A stretch of DNA of 51,638 nt from a virus, in the IMG/VR virus record IMGVR_UViG_3300050821_000212, positions 1-51,638 of that record; one strand, given 5' to 3'. The notes beneath the pieces were generated by a model that had not been told where the DNA came from, made no database searches, and was given only the letters and a program-made list of their open reading frames with translations. Positions 1-9,130 of this stretch are shown piece by piece (positions within the stretch are counted from its first letter, which is position 1; each line of letters begins with the position of its first letter). A program made the translations under genes and the position numbers.

Positions 1-984
1 GACTATCTCGAAAGAACTGTAAGCTCCTGTCGTAAAGATGCCTGAGCTTGCTATGACGTTACTAGAAGCTGTGACTGAACCTAGGTATGTATAAGCCGAA
101 GCTGCCGGAGCAACCCACGTGCCGTCGCCGCGCCAGAACGTCGTATTACTTGCGTTACTGCCTGAGTTAAGACTAGCTACCGGGACTGCACCTGTGAAGC
201 TTGTTCCTTGGACTGTACCTGTCGCAGTGATGTTGCCTGTTAGATTTACGTTACCGCTGACACCAACTCCGCCAGCAACAACTAATGCTCCAGTACTTGG
301 AGTTGTGGAAGAAGCTGTGGAAAGAACAGAAACTTGTGAATTACCGAGACTGGTAGCGCTGTTGACAGACACAACGAGAGAGTTATTACCCGTAGCTCCG
401 ATTACGGTCAGCATCGGGTTCTGTCCGTGGTCTGTGATATCAAACGTCTGGTTAGTTCCTGTTAAAAACAGGATTGTGCCTCCTGTCGTTTCTTTCATAG
501 ATCCGTCGGCAGACCCGCTAGAATTTGAAAAGTATAGAGAGTTGTTGTTAGCTACAGTAAGTGAAGTTAGATTAAGAGACGTAGCTGTCGATACAGTTGC
601 AGGAGAAGTGCCTGTTATGACTATGTTAGTACCAGCAAGGACTTCGGAACTCACCGAAGACCACTGGACGTCGTAACTGGTATTACTATGCTTAGACAGA
701 ACTTGGTTGGTTGAGCCTCCTGAAGGGATGGCGTTGATGACACCAGAGGATGTGAAGTTAGCCAGGTCTTGTAAACGAAGCGGGCTGTTAGCTCCGACAG
801 GAGCGGGCAGGTTGATGATGTTGTTGGAGTTCATGTCCAACGTACCGTGCATCTGATCACCCGTGGTGTTCAGAGCAGTCGTGAAACCACCTTCTATGAT
901 AGCGCTGTTCTGGTTGATCTGCGTTATCGCGGTGTTCTCGTTCTGCAGGTTAACTAGGGTATTAAGACTGACGTCGATAGTCAT
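1..984 (-). CDS. Tail fibre-like protein, 3' end beyond the window (partial)
   Basis: Reading leftward from an ATG at 984, this frame stays open to base 1 (328 residues seen). The ATG overlaps the stop of the upstream tailspike gene (TAATG). The first ~75 residues closely match the start of that neighbour: GGFTTALNTTGDQM, then LDMNSN and NLPAP, a motif common near the N-terminus of phage fibres that attach to the tail. The rest is rich in Ser, Thr, Gly and Val, as in fibrous beta proteins, with WRGDGTW near the end. The missing C-terminus is probably the fragment at the right edge of the window. Fibre identity is inferred from composition and neighbours. Confidence 0.75.
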   Translation of the reverse strand, partial: MTIDVSLNTLVNLQNENTAITQINQNSAIIEGGFTTALNTTGDQMHGTLDMNSNNIINLPAPVGANSPLRLQDLANFTSSGVINAIPSGGSTNQVLSKHSNTSYDVQWSSVSSEVLAGTNIVITGTSPATVSTATSLNLTSLTVANNNSLYFSNSSGSADGSMKETTGGTILFLTGTNQTFDITDHGQNPMLTVIGATGNNSLVVSVNSATSLGNSQVSVLSTASSTTPSTGALVVAGGVGVSGNVNLTGNITATGTVQGTSFTGAVPVASLNSGSNASNTTFWRGDGTWVAPAASAYTYLGSVTASSNVIASSGIFTTGAYSSFEIV

Positions 985-2669
985 TACACATTCCCCGTGA
1001 TCGTGGTGTGTGAGCCGGTACTAGAATTAACGACAGACACGCCATGGACTATGTTGTTGACGACGTTTATGTAGTCGACACCTGCAACCTGGATGGAAGA
1101 CACGCCGGGTACGATGTTGTTGCCCGACACGACGCAGTTAATCGACGACGTCCCTAGTATGATTGCGTAGGAATTAGTCGCGGTGTTGGCGTATCCGTTG
1201 ATAAAATTGTCCGTCACAGTCTGGTTAGAACCGTTAGTATATATGGCTACGCCAGCTATGTTATTAAAAGTATTCTGAGATATGACAGTACCAAAGTTCT
1301 GAGTACCTCCTTGGGCAGCCGATATGCCGTAACCCAAAGACGTAGAGCCGTTACCGAATATGCCGTTAAAGAAGTTCCCTGTTATTACCGTCATAAACGT
1401 AGAGGCAGTCAAAGCTACTCCAGCGCCTATGCAGTTACTTATGTTATTCTCAGACAACTTGACCGTATTGCTAGTGCCTATCTGGACGCCGTACTGACAC
1501 GCCCCAGTTATGTCGTTGCCTCGCAACCAAGAGTCTGACGCACAACTAACCTTGACGTAGTTGTTTCTACACATATACAACCACTGTGCGGTTCCGTCTG
1601 TCGTGGCTGTATTAAAGACAGTGACTCCAGGGCCACTGCCGGTGGCTGCAGAAAGACCTCCGACAGAACAAACCAGATATCCACCATTACTCTGTACTAC
1701 AGTACCTGTAGAATAACTGGTGTTGTTAGCCCAGTTGTTAAACCCAGAGCCTGCTGTGTAGTTAGTCAGAGACGGGTTGTTAAGCAGACAGTTAGTGATA
1801 AACGCCGTACCGTTAATCCCTACGGTACCATACATGTCTCCGATCTGGACTTGGTTTATGTAACTATCACCAGACTGACAGTTAATGCCGTTATAGTAAT
1901 TACCGAAGATACAATTACTTACAAACAACGAGGCTCCAGCGGTGTTAGTGCTGTCTATGATATACCCACTTGTAGGTATACTGCCACTGACGTTATACAC
2001 CTGAAGGTCTACGAACCTAGCACCTGCGTTAGGACAGTAGAAGACGTCTCCTGATGTCTGATACGGTAGTATCTGTGAAGAATTCTTTCCGTCACCTCGG
2101 ACTGAGACGTAAGCCGGGACAGTCAGGGTAGAACTTACTTTGTATTTACCAGGAGGGACGTAGACTACTCCTTGTAGAGAGCTGGCTGCATTAAGGGCAG
2201 TCTGGAAGGCTGTAGTACAGTCGGTGACACCGCCAGCCACCGCTCCGTATGCAGTTATGTCATACCAAGGATTAGGTCCTGAGAAGGCAGCCGATCCGGT
2301 GAAAACAAGACTGCCTGATATGGTGGCAAAAGTATTAGTGCCGGAGAAGGTGTTATTGCCGGAGTCTGTCTTGTTGGCATTAAGAAGTCCGACGACAGCC
2401 CCTGAAGTTCCTACTGGGGGGACTGTTATAGCTGTCGAGGCTGAAACGATATCCACCAACCTAGCTGGAGAGTTAGCCGTAGCTGGGGCGGGTAGATTTA
2501 GTATCTGATTAGAATTCATATCCAGATTGCCCTTCATCTGGTCACCTGTAGTATTAAGGGCAGTAGTAAAGCCTCCCTCGATAGCAGTGCTGTTAGCATT
2601 GATATTGGTTTGAGCCGTAGTGGTATCTTGAAGATTACCGACAGTATTGAGAGAGACGTTTATAGTCAT
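984..2669 (-). CDS. Tailspike with pectate-lyase-like beta-helix
   Basis: 561 residues from the ATG at 2669, preceded by AAGGAA; a longer frame to 2714 lacks a better ribosome site. Residues 1-75 carry the fibre-attachment type sequence shared with the next gene (GGFTTALNTTGDQM, NLPAP). After a Ser/Thr/Gly linker comes a pectate_lyase_3-like start (WYDITAYGAVAGGVTDCTTA, then VVYVPPGKYKV), followed by repeated short beta-strand units with Asn ladders such as NNIS and GNNI, as in right-handed beta-helix spikes. Such spikes bind and often cut surface polysaccharide. No catalytic residues can be assigned by eye, so enzyme activity is inference. Confidence 0.82.
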   Translation of the reverse strand: MTINVSLNTVGNLQDTTTAQTNINANSTAIEGGFTTALNTTGDQMKGNLDMNSNQILNLPAPATANSPARLVDIVSASTAITVPPVGTSGAVVGLLNANKTDSGNNTFSGTNTFATISGSLVFTGSAAFSGPNPWYDITAYGAVAGGVTDCTTAFQTALNAASSLQGVVYVPPGKYKVSSTLTVPAYVSVRGDGKNSSQILPYQTSGDVFYCPNAGARFVDLQVYNVSGSIPTSGYIIDSTNTAGASLFVSNCIFGNYYNGINCQSGDSYINQVQIGDMYGTVGINGTAFITNCLLNNPSLTNYTAGSGFNNWANNTSYSTGTVVQSNGGYLVCSVGGLSAATGSGPGVTVFNTATTDGTAQWLYMCRNNYVKVSCASDSWLRGNDITGACQYGVQIGTSNTVKLSENNISNCIGAGVALTASTFMTVITGNFFNGIFGNGSTSLGYGISAAQGGTQNFGTVISQNTFNNIAGVAIYTNGSNQTVTDNFINGYANTATNSYAIILGTSSINCVVSGNNIVPGVSSIQVAGVDYINVVNNIVHGVSVVNSSTGSHTTITGNV

Positions 2670-2720
2670 TGTGTTCCTTATAGTAGTGGGAGGCCACGTT
2701 AAGCAGCCTCCCACAACTAG

Positions 2721-3098
2721 TTACGCTACGGTAGTGATAGCAGTCCAAGTAGTGCCGCCCGTATTGATATACGCACGGGTACTGACTGTAGTACCACCTT
2801 TGTTGAGATACAACGATCCGGTGATGGCAGACAGTTGTCCCGAAGGAGTTCCTGTGCCAGTCCGGATAGTTATAGCGTCAGAGCCGATGGTGATGGCTGC
2901 GACAGCAGAAGCTGCCGTTGCAGTCGTAGTACCATTCAGCAAAGTTTCACCAGACGCAGAGCTAAGAAAACTCGTAGCTCCGCCCATGAATGAACTGATG
3001 CTCGTACCTACTGCCCCGACACCGGCTGCGCCGGTTGCGGAGATTTGGATGTCACTCACGACGAGAGTATTGCCGACTAGATCAACATTCTGAGCCAT
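2721..3098 (-). CDS. Small virion-associated protein, unknown
   Basis: 125 residues, ATG preceded by GGAGGATTGA. The sequence is Ala/Gly/Thr/Ser-rich with a repeated SGATGAAGVG-like texture and ends in AYINTGGTTWTAI, similar to the end of small phage head or fibre accessory proteins. It sits between the capsid-proximal 185-residue gene and the tailspike. I do not recognise a family; a structural role is inferred only from position and composition. Confidence 0.65.
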   Translation of the reverse strand: MAQNVDLVGNTLVVSDIQISATGAAGVGAVGTSISSFMGGATSFLSSASGETLLNGTTTATAASAVAAITIGSDAITIRTGTGTPSGQLSAITGSLYLNKGGTTVSTRAYINTGGTTWTAITTVA

Positions 3099-3108
3099 TC
3101 AATCCTCC

Positions 3109-3666
3109 TTACTGAGTGATGGTGCCAACACCATGGTAGTAGATACGCACCTTGACCTGACCTGTCGCCGTAGAGACACCAGACAGGTATGCGGTGATGT
3201 AACCACCAACAGAGTTAGTACCACTCGTGTTTGTGTTCCACTGAGTGTTGTAGTAGCCGATAAAGCCACCGCCTGAGGCAGAACCCGCCGTGTAAGTCAC
3301 GAGGGCGCCTGCTGTAGTCAGGACGGTAGAAGTAGCAGCCGCTACGAAAGCGGTAGCACCGCCAGTCGGAACCGTAGAACGGTCGTCCTGGACGAGGCCG
3401 ACGCTAAGGGCGTTTCCGGTAGCCGAGGATGCAACCTCGGTAACCAGCTCGACCTTCTCAATGAAGAGGTTCTGCCCTTGCGGGAAGAACAACGTGTTAG
3501 ACACGATATTCGTAGTAGACGTATTAAGACTAGACAGGTTGATGGTAACTTCGGCAAGCCGATTGCTACCATAGCTGAGATAGTCACCGCCCGTTTCCGG
3601 TACGGCTTTTGCAGTCCCGTACTGTAGATACAGTCCGTCGCTGTTAGTCCAAGAGCCTGAACTCAT
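3109..3666 (-). CDS. Putative head decoration or minor structural protein
   Basis: 185 residues with a strong GGAGG site before the ATG, directly downstream of the major capsid gene (11-base gap). It is beta-rich, has no predicted membrane segment, and contains a central block LFIEKVELVTEV and a C-terminal VKVRIYYHGV typical of compact beta-sandwich virion proteins. The slot just after the capsid gene often encodes a head decoration protein, but no family motif is visible. Confidence 0.65.
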   Translation of the reverse strand: MSSGSWTNSDGLYLQYGTAKAVPETGGDYLSYGSNRLAEVTINLSSLNTSTTNIVSNTLFFPQGQNLFIEKVELVTEVASSATGNALSVGLVQDDRSTVPTGGATAFVAAATSTVLTTAGALVTYTAGSASGGGFIGYYNTQWNTNTSGTNSVGGYITAYLSGVSTATGQVKVRIYYHGVGTITQ

Positions 3667-3677
3667 ATTTGACCTCC

Positions 3678-4637
3678 TTAGTAAGTCACTACGCCAGTGG
3701 CGCAGAGGATGGAGACCATGTTTTCAGGTCGGTACAGCTTGAAGCCCCACTCAGAAATCGTGAGATACTCTTCTTGCTGAAGATCTTTATTGAACTCAGA
3801 ATACACTGTCGGCATCTGGCGGAACGCGCCCACGACGGGCATTGTGTCGCCACCGGCCGCTGAGAAGAAATAACACGGAGTGGCGGTAGTGACCGACACG
3901 GCGTTGATAGTCTCCTGAGCGATTGCAGGCAGGTAGTTAGAAGAATAAAGGTCGTAACCGAAAACGTTCATTTCGAACTTCCAGTCTGACTCCATGCCAG
4001 AAACGGTAATGTCTTCCCATTTCTTGTTAGGCGAAATCAGGTTTACGAGGTTCGTTTGCGTCTGCAGGGACCAGATCACTGACGGATCGACGATACCAAC
4101 CAGATTACGGAGAGGGACGTTAGCTTTCTTCTTCGCGTAGCGAGCAGAAGCTAGGTCAGTCAACGTAAGTGCTTGGTTAGTCCCTTGGGCGACCCAACGG
4201 TGGTTAGCACCGTTAATCGCATTCAGGGAGCTGGACGTCTGTCCGGAGTTAATCTTAGACAGGATGTTAGTTTCGACGGCCTCCATGAGAGCACGATGTT
4301 GCCGAGGCACGAATGCCGCGACGACGTCTGCCGAGTAGAAACTATCCCGTTTGAACTTCTCTGAGATCGCGTTAGCCGAGTACTTGTAGTTATCGAAGGA
4401 GAAGGTAAAGTTACCTGTATCCATCGAATCGTACTTGACTGCAATTCCTTCTACGTAATCGCTAGTCATTGCTTCACCGATGGACGGGATGTTAATCGTT
4501 TGTCCATCAGGGAAGTCAGAGAGAATTCGGACCCACTGCATAGCCTTCAGATCATCCAACAGGAGCTCTTTAATGGTACGAGACCATATATTAGTTCGTG
4601 TCAGATACTGAGTGTTGGTTGTTTGAAAACCAGCCAT
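3678..4637 (-). CDS. Major capsid protein
   Basis: 319 residues; ATG with GGAAGC upstream. It lies directly after the scaffold gene in the usual portal-scaffold-capsid order. The length and the pattern (N-terminal arm, SDYVEGIAVKYDSMDTGNFTF region, the helix around NAISEKFKRDSFYSADVVAAF, C-terminal EWGFKLYRPENMVSILCATG) fit capsid proteins of the HK97 fold seen in T7-like and related podophages. It would form the icosahedral head. The assignment rests on synteny and overall look, not on a catalytic motif. Confidence 0.82.
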   Translation of the reverse strand: MAGFQTTNTQYLTRTNIWSRTIKELLLDDLKAMQWVRILSDFPDGQTINIPSIGEAMTSDYVEGIAVKYDSMDTGNFTFSFDNYKYSANAISEKFKRDSFYSADVVAAFVPRQHRALMEAVETNILSKINSGQTSSSLNAINGANHRWVAQGTNQALTLTDLASARYAKKKANVPLRNLVGIVDPSVIWSLQTQTNLVNLISPNKKWEDITVSGMESDWKFEMNVFGYDLYSSNYLPAIAQETINAVSVTTATPCYFFSAAGGDTMPVVGAFRQMPTVYSEFNKDLQQEEYLTISEWGFKLYRPENMVSILCATGVVTY

Positions 4638-4667
4638 GTCAGCTTCCTTTAGTTATCAGGCGTAACC

Positions 4668-5426
4668 TTAGAGGTTACGAGAATTGAAGTCTCCATCTTC
4701 AAACTCAGCTCCTAACGCCTCAGCGTCTTGGAGCATCTGATTCATAATTTTAGGATCGTGATACAGCTTAGGATTTGTCTTCTTCAACTCTTGATAGTAC
4801 GACCATTTACGCTTCTGTTCTGTCACAGGCTTGAAAGTCCTATTAGTTTGAGGAGGAGCCTGAAAGGTTTCACCTTTGGTTTCGGTAGCACCCAAGGCGT
4901 TTAGAACCGCCTGAGGAGCTTCCTTAGCCCATTGGTTGAATCTCTCTGGAGTGAGACCTAAGTCTGTTATCCGTTTACGAACAGCAGGGGCGTAATTCTC
5001 CCCGAACTGTTCTTGTAGTTTTGTCCTGACGAGATCGAAGTTAGCGCGTTCTTGGTCTTGACGGCGAATCTTAGTAACCTCTTCGGTAACCAAGTTTCGG
5101 ATGTCTTCAGGTTTTGCTGTGGGCCGTGGTTCTTCGTTTGACGGTGTTGATTGTCTACTTGCAAGATCGTCCTTCTGTTTCAGAAGGTCTTCCAATGAAG
5201 CCCTAGTCTTGTTTTGTTCCATCAGCTCATTATAGGCTTCGAACAGTGAGTCGTACTGTGCGTTCTTGAGTCTGATGTATTCGTCTGATTTAAACTTACC
5301 TTTCGCAACCTCTTGTAAGGCTTCGTCTCTGTTCTCTCGGTGGAACTTGCCACCGGGACCGATCAGAGCTTCGAGGTAATCAGACGGCTCCGTCGGGTCT
5401 GACGGGAGCAGTGTATCTTCGGTCAT
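4668..5426 (-). CDS. Capsid scaffolding/assembly protein
   Basis: 252 residues, highly charged, with long helical stretches (DSLFEAYNELMEQNK, LEDLLKQKDDLASRQ, VTKIRRQDQERANFDLVRTK) and a Pro-rich linker, the usual look of phage scaffolds. It lies between portal and capsid genes, the standard place. The ATG follows AAGGA. It should direct procapsid assembly and then leave the head. No protease motif is seen. Confidence 0.8.
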   Translation of the reverse strand: MTEDTLLPSDPTEPSDYLEALIGPGGKFHRENRDEALQEVAKGKFKSDEYIRLKNAQYDSLFEAYNELMEQNKTRASLEDLLKQKDDLASRQSTPSNEEPRPTAKPEDIRNLVTEEVTKIRRQDQERANFDLVRTKLQEQFGENYAPAVRKRITDLGLTPERFNQWAKEAPQAVLNALGATETKGETFQAPPQTNRTFKPVTEQKRKWSYYQELKKTNPKLYHDPKIMNQMLQDAEALGAEFEDGDFNSRNL

Positions 5427-5691
5427 TAAATGTGTCCTTCTGTTGGTCCAGATCTATTAGCTTCTTTACGAATTTAAGGGCTGCTTTCTCACCGTTGTAG
5501 TGAGCCAGAAGCGCATCCCATCCTGGCTTGGAGTATATCTCGACGCCAGTTTCTATCGAATTAATTACAGTCTCTCGTTCCTCAATGATGTCTTTGAGGC
5601 GGTCTAGGATTGACTTAGCTGCCGAGACAGACATTCTAAATCTGTCTTTGGTAGCTTCTTCGTCTAGGTGTTGTGTCCAGATTGAGTACAT
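5380..5691 (-). CDS. Small helical protein between portal and scaffold
   Basis: 103 residues, mostly charged helix (SAAKSILDRLKDIIEERETVINSIE; GEKAALKFVKKLIDLDQQKDTF). Its start abuts the portal stop and its last 47 bases overlap the scaffold start, so it is translationally linked to both. Small helical proteins occur here in several podophages, but the function is not known to me. Confidence 0.65.
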   Translation of the reverse strand: MYSIWTQHLDEEATKDRFRMSVSAAKSILDRLKDIIEERETVINSIETGVEIYSKPGWDALLAHYNGEKAALKFVKKLIDLDQQKDTFNDRRYTAPVRPDGAV

Positions 5692-7553
5692 TACTGAGTC
5701 GCTGCGACGCCTCCTGGTGTGGCGTCAGCCGCAGGCGGACGTTTCATGAACTGATCCATCCCTGGCTTAGCCTGGGCTTGTGGTTGTCCTTGATGGTCTA
5801 GGTCGAAGTCACCACCTTGGCCTGTAGCTGTACCAATCTGCTTGTGCATCTGTTCTTGCAAGGCCTGCATCTTCATCTGTGCTTCTGCCTGTTCAGCTAG
5901 GGCAATAAATGGCGCAATGACTTCGTAATCCTTCAGGTTAAGAACCTCCTCAATGACTTTGGACATCTTGAGTCCAGATACGTGAGGGGAGATCATCTGC
6001 ATCAACTGAGAATTAGTTAAATTAGTTAGGTTCTGGATAAGCTCTGCCTGTTCTGCGAAGTGTCTCGCAGCAAGAGGCTTAATGCGACCAATCCCGGTGA
6101 TGTCATCTACAGTCAGTGTTTGAAAGGTCTGGAGCTTAAACTCGTCATCAAATATTGATATCGTCGTAGAGCCTGAGAGATTGCGTTTAGCAAGCTCTAG
6201 CATTGCGTTAAGCAACGGTTCTAGAAGTTGCTCTTCAAACTGGTTGATCTTGTTCTGGTAGATACGTGAAGCAGCATTCTCCATACGCTGTACTTCGTAT
6301 GCAGTCTTCTCACCTGGAGAACGGAAGCCCATGGCTTCTTTGGGAGCACCTGCGAGTTCTTCCATCGTCTGCATGTATCGGACGATGTCTTGATCCATGT
6401 TCTGATAGTTGATCTCCGGCTGTCTGATTTCTACATCACCTTCGTCTCCTACGAATATCTTCTCACCCGGCTGCCAGACGTAGTCTTCTACGAATCCCTT
6501 GATTACCTGGACAGGGAAGTTACACATATCCCCAGTGTCAGCCTTCTGGTTCTCGATGTGATCCAGACGGTATTGCATACCGATTAGGTTGTCTAACGGA
6601 CCCATACCCCAGAGATTATCTTGTTTCTTTCTCCAGGGAACATGAAATATAGGGGGATAGCCAAAGAAGCTTGGATTGGGTTTATTTCCAATAAGTTTAT
6701 GTCGATCCACCACGGTAATGACACGGTTCTTTTCGAAGACGTCGTTGTTGTCGTCATACCAGTCACCATAAAAAGTCAGGACTTCTACGTAGTCTTGAAG
6801 GAGGTAGGCTCGGAACGAAGTAAATCCGTCGATGGAATATAGATGGTCTTTCTGTATCCAGTCTCCCTGGAATGTTCTGGCATGAAATCTAATCTCTCGG
6901 AGATATCTGTATAACTCTTCATACTCAGCCCTGTTCTCGTCGTTAGACATACGTTGAAGGAGTTCACGCAACTCACCTAGTGAGACGATAGAACGTACCA
7001 TCTTAGGAGACTGCATGAAGTTCTCTGCAGTAGGGTTCATGACGATATCTAGCGGACTGATACGACGTACTGCAGGGCCTACGTAGCCAGCCTGTGTCTT
7101 GCCATCCTCGACCATCACCCGTTGGTCCATCCATTCGACTGTGGCAAAGCAATTACCGAAGTCGATGTAGTCCATAAGTATTTTATCTAGCTCATGCTTG
7201 AATGTAGGTTGGTTGATACACCAAGACATGTAGTTTACGATAGCGTCTCGCTTCTGTTGGGAGTTACTGTCTTTGTCGTTAGCTTCCCAGCTTAGCCACT
7301 TGCGTTTCGGGAATAACGTTGCCGTGTAATTGGAATATAAGTTATCCCTGATTTGGCAAAGCTTTGGGAGAGTAGTTCTGTTCTTCCATGGTAGACGGAC
7401 GTTAGTGGTCTGGGTTGTGTCTGTGGCATAGACATACCTACGTACTTCCTCCCATTCGTTCTTCTTAACTTGACGAAGAGTTTCCCACTCAATATACCGT
7501 TCGGTTAACCTTGTGGCGAGCATGTCAGGACTTATGACGTCCTTTAGCTCCAT
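5691..7553 (-). CDS. Head-tail connector (portal) protein
   Basis: 620 residues from the ATG at 7553. A TTG at 7568, overlapping the terminase stop, is an alternative that adds five residues. The sequence matches the look of podophage portals: early LTERYIEWETLRQVKKNEWEEVRRYVYATD, a central FGYPPIFHVPWRKKQDNLWGMG block, and PKEAMGFRSPGEKTAYEVQ, a characteristic portal stretch, followed by a helical C-terminus rich in Gln, Met and Gly. It would form the ring at one head vertex through which DNA is packaged and ejected. Confidence 0.88.
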   Translation of the reverse strand: MELKDVISPDMLATRLTERYIEWETLRQVKKNEWEEVRRYVYATDTTQTTNVRLPWKNRTTLPKLCQIRDNLYSNYTATLFPKRKWLSWEANDKDSNSQQKRDAIVNYMSWCINQPTFKHELDKILMDYIDFGNCFATVEWMDQRVMVEDGKTQAGYVGPAVRRISPLDIVMNPTAENFMQSPKMVRSIVSLGELRELLQRMSNDENRAEYEELYRYLREIRFHARTFQGDWIQKDHLYSIDGFTSFRAYLLQDYVEVLTFYGDWYDDNNDVFEKNRVITVVDRHKLIGNKPNPSFFGYPPIFHVPWRKKQDNLWGMGPLDNLIGMQYRLDHIENQKADTGDMCNFPVQVIKGFVEDYVWQPGEKIFVGDEGDVEIRQPEINYQNMDQDIVRYMQTMEELAGAPKEAMGFRSPGEKTAYEVQRMENAASRIYQNKINQFEEQLLEPLLNAMLELAKRNLSGSTTISIFDDEFKLQTFQTLTVDDITGIGRIKPLAARHFAEQAELIQNLTNLTNSQLMQMISPHVSGLKMSKVIEEVLNLKDYEVIAPFIALAEQAEAQMKMQALQEQMHKQIGTATGQGGDFDLDHQGQPQAQAKPGMDQFMKRPPAADATPGGVAATQ

Positions 7554-7564
7554 GACCTTACCTG

Positions 7565-9130
7565 TCAAGTCAAGCCACCAAATCTTTTGTGATAGTCATA
7601 AACTGGTTCTTTAACCTTGTGTAAATTGAAGAGGTCGATTGGCGGGATAGCGAAGTCTATGCAAGACGCGAGAGCATCTTTGATGTCGTCGTGAGGCGGA
7701 TTAGTAAACACCAACTCTTCCTCTAGAGACTGACAGTTACCACCTGCGTAGTGCCATATCTGTCTGTTAGCATACCTGGGTTCAAGAGTAGCGTTAATAC
7801 GCTCTTCTTTAGAACCTTGCCAACGAGAAGGACGAAATTCTTCAATGACTAGAGTGAGACCGTTGGGCCTAACGTAATTGTCTTTTAAATCTTTCACAAT
7901 CACTTGTTGAGCAACACTAACTTCTGCCCTAATCTTTCGGAAGTTCCACTTCTCGTATAGCTTTAGTATATGGGAGTAATACTCCGATATCTTGTCTGTC
8001 TTAAAACGATCTACGTCTAAGACGTAGTAATTCTGTTGTCCATCACAACCGACGACAACAATTGACGAATAGTCCGAGCGTTTTCCAAGACTGTAAGCGA
8101 AATCCACGGCGGCGAATACGTTGACTCGTTCACCTTTAAAGTACCATCTTCCGTCTCTTCTGGATAAATAATCTTGATTATAGTATTGGAATTGTTCTCT
8201 TTTAATTGGGCTAGAGTCGACGTCGTGAGGATCGTTATAATATTGAGCCCTGAAATGGACTTTGTTAAGGTACTGAGCCTTTTTCCTTGCGAGAATATCT
8301 CTATCAAATCCGAACCACTTACCTTCGGCTCCTTGTTGTCTAGGCCAGAGGAACTCTCCTGAGCCGTCTCCGATACTTTCGACTTGTCTTTGGAAGACGT
8401 CGAAGAGAGGCGTTGAACTAATCTTGTTACCCAATTCGTCATTGGTTTCTATCTCCATTCCTATAAGGTCGTTATAGAGGTCTTTAGGATGATACCGTGT
8501 ACCTACGACCAGTTCTCTAGCATTACCTGTCTCGATAGAGGAAAGAAGAGAATATTGGTTCTTGGTTTTCTCACGGCCTTGTTCTATATAAGCGTTAGCC
8601 TCGACGACTACGTCGTCCATTATAGCTATGTCACAGTGTAGACCAACAATATTTGAAGTAAGACCAGCAGTGAAAATGCTAGGATCGCGTACAGACCATT
8701 CCTTGCGTTTTGGGTGATCAACTGATATTTCCCTTTCAGTCCACTTCTCTCGCTTCTGTTCTTCCTTCTCAACCATCTCTGGAAAGAGAAGTTTGTAGTT
8801 GTCTGACGTAAGGATATCCTTAGCCATCTTAAGTTGTTTAGTAGCTAAGTTTGACGTAGAAGATATCAGAAGAATTCTTATTGCGGGGTCTCTGGTAAGC
8901 ATCCAGGTAGCCCACAAGATAGCTAAATAACTCTTCATATGATCTCTAGGAAGAAGAAGAAGTCTATGCGAAGATCCTTCTTTAGTCATAAAGTTTATGG
9001 CTTCTCTGTGAAGATTGCCTAAAACTCTACGAGGATGTACGAAGTGTATGTAAGCCTCGAAGTCCCCTAGAACTTGCTGTCTACGTTCTTCTCTCTGAGC
9101 TTCTAACTCAGAAGCTTTCTTACGAGGCAC
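7565..9130 (-). CDS. Terminase large subunit (packaging ATPase/nuclease)
   Basis: 521 residues from a GTG that overlaps the upstream stop (TAGTG). The ATPase has a Walker A-like PRDHMKS (residues 61-67) and Walker B IAIMDD (D172, D173). The RNase H-like nuclease half has VDFAYSLGKRSDYSSI (D343, D353) and a late acidic HDDIKDAL near residue 490. The length and motif order fit T7-like terminases, which cut concatemers and pump DNA into the head. No small terminase subunit is recognised nearby. Confidence 0.9.
   Translation of the reverse strand: MPRKKASELEAQREERRQQVLGDFEAYIHFVHPRRVLGNLHREAINFMTKEGSSHRLLLLPRDHMKSYLAILWATWMLTRDPAIRILLISSTSNLATKQLKMAKDILTSDNYKLLFPEMVEKEEQKREKWTEREISVDHPKRKEWSVRDPSIFTAGLTSNIVGLHCDIAIMDDVVVEANAYIEQGREKTKNQYSLLSSIETGNARELVVGTRYHPKDLYNDLIGMEIETNDELGNKISSTPLFDVFQRQVESIGDGSGEFLWPRQQGAEGKWFGFDRDILARKKAQYLNKVHFRAQYYNDPHDVDSSPIKREQFQYYNQDYLSRRDGRWYFKGERVNVFAAVDFAYSLGKRSDYSSIVVVGCDGQQNYYVLDVDRFKTDKISEYYSHILKLYEKWNFRKIRAEVSVAQQVIVKDLKDNYVRPNGLTLVIEEFRPSRWQGSKEERINATLEPRYANRQIWHYAGGNCQSLEEELVFTNPPHDDIKDALASCIDFAIPPIDLFNLHKVKEPVYDYHKRFGGLT

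Noticed and set aside
119-676. 185-codon plus-strand frame at the left end
   Set aside because: Shadow of the fibre gene on the minus strand, with Pro/Val/Leu-rich antisense composition.
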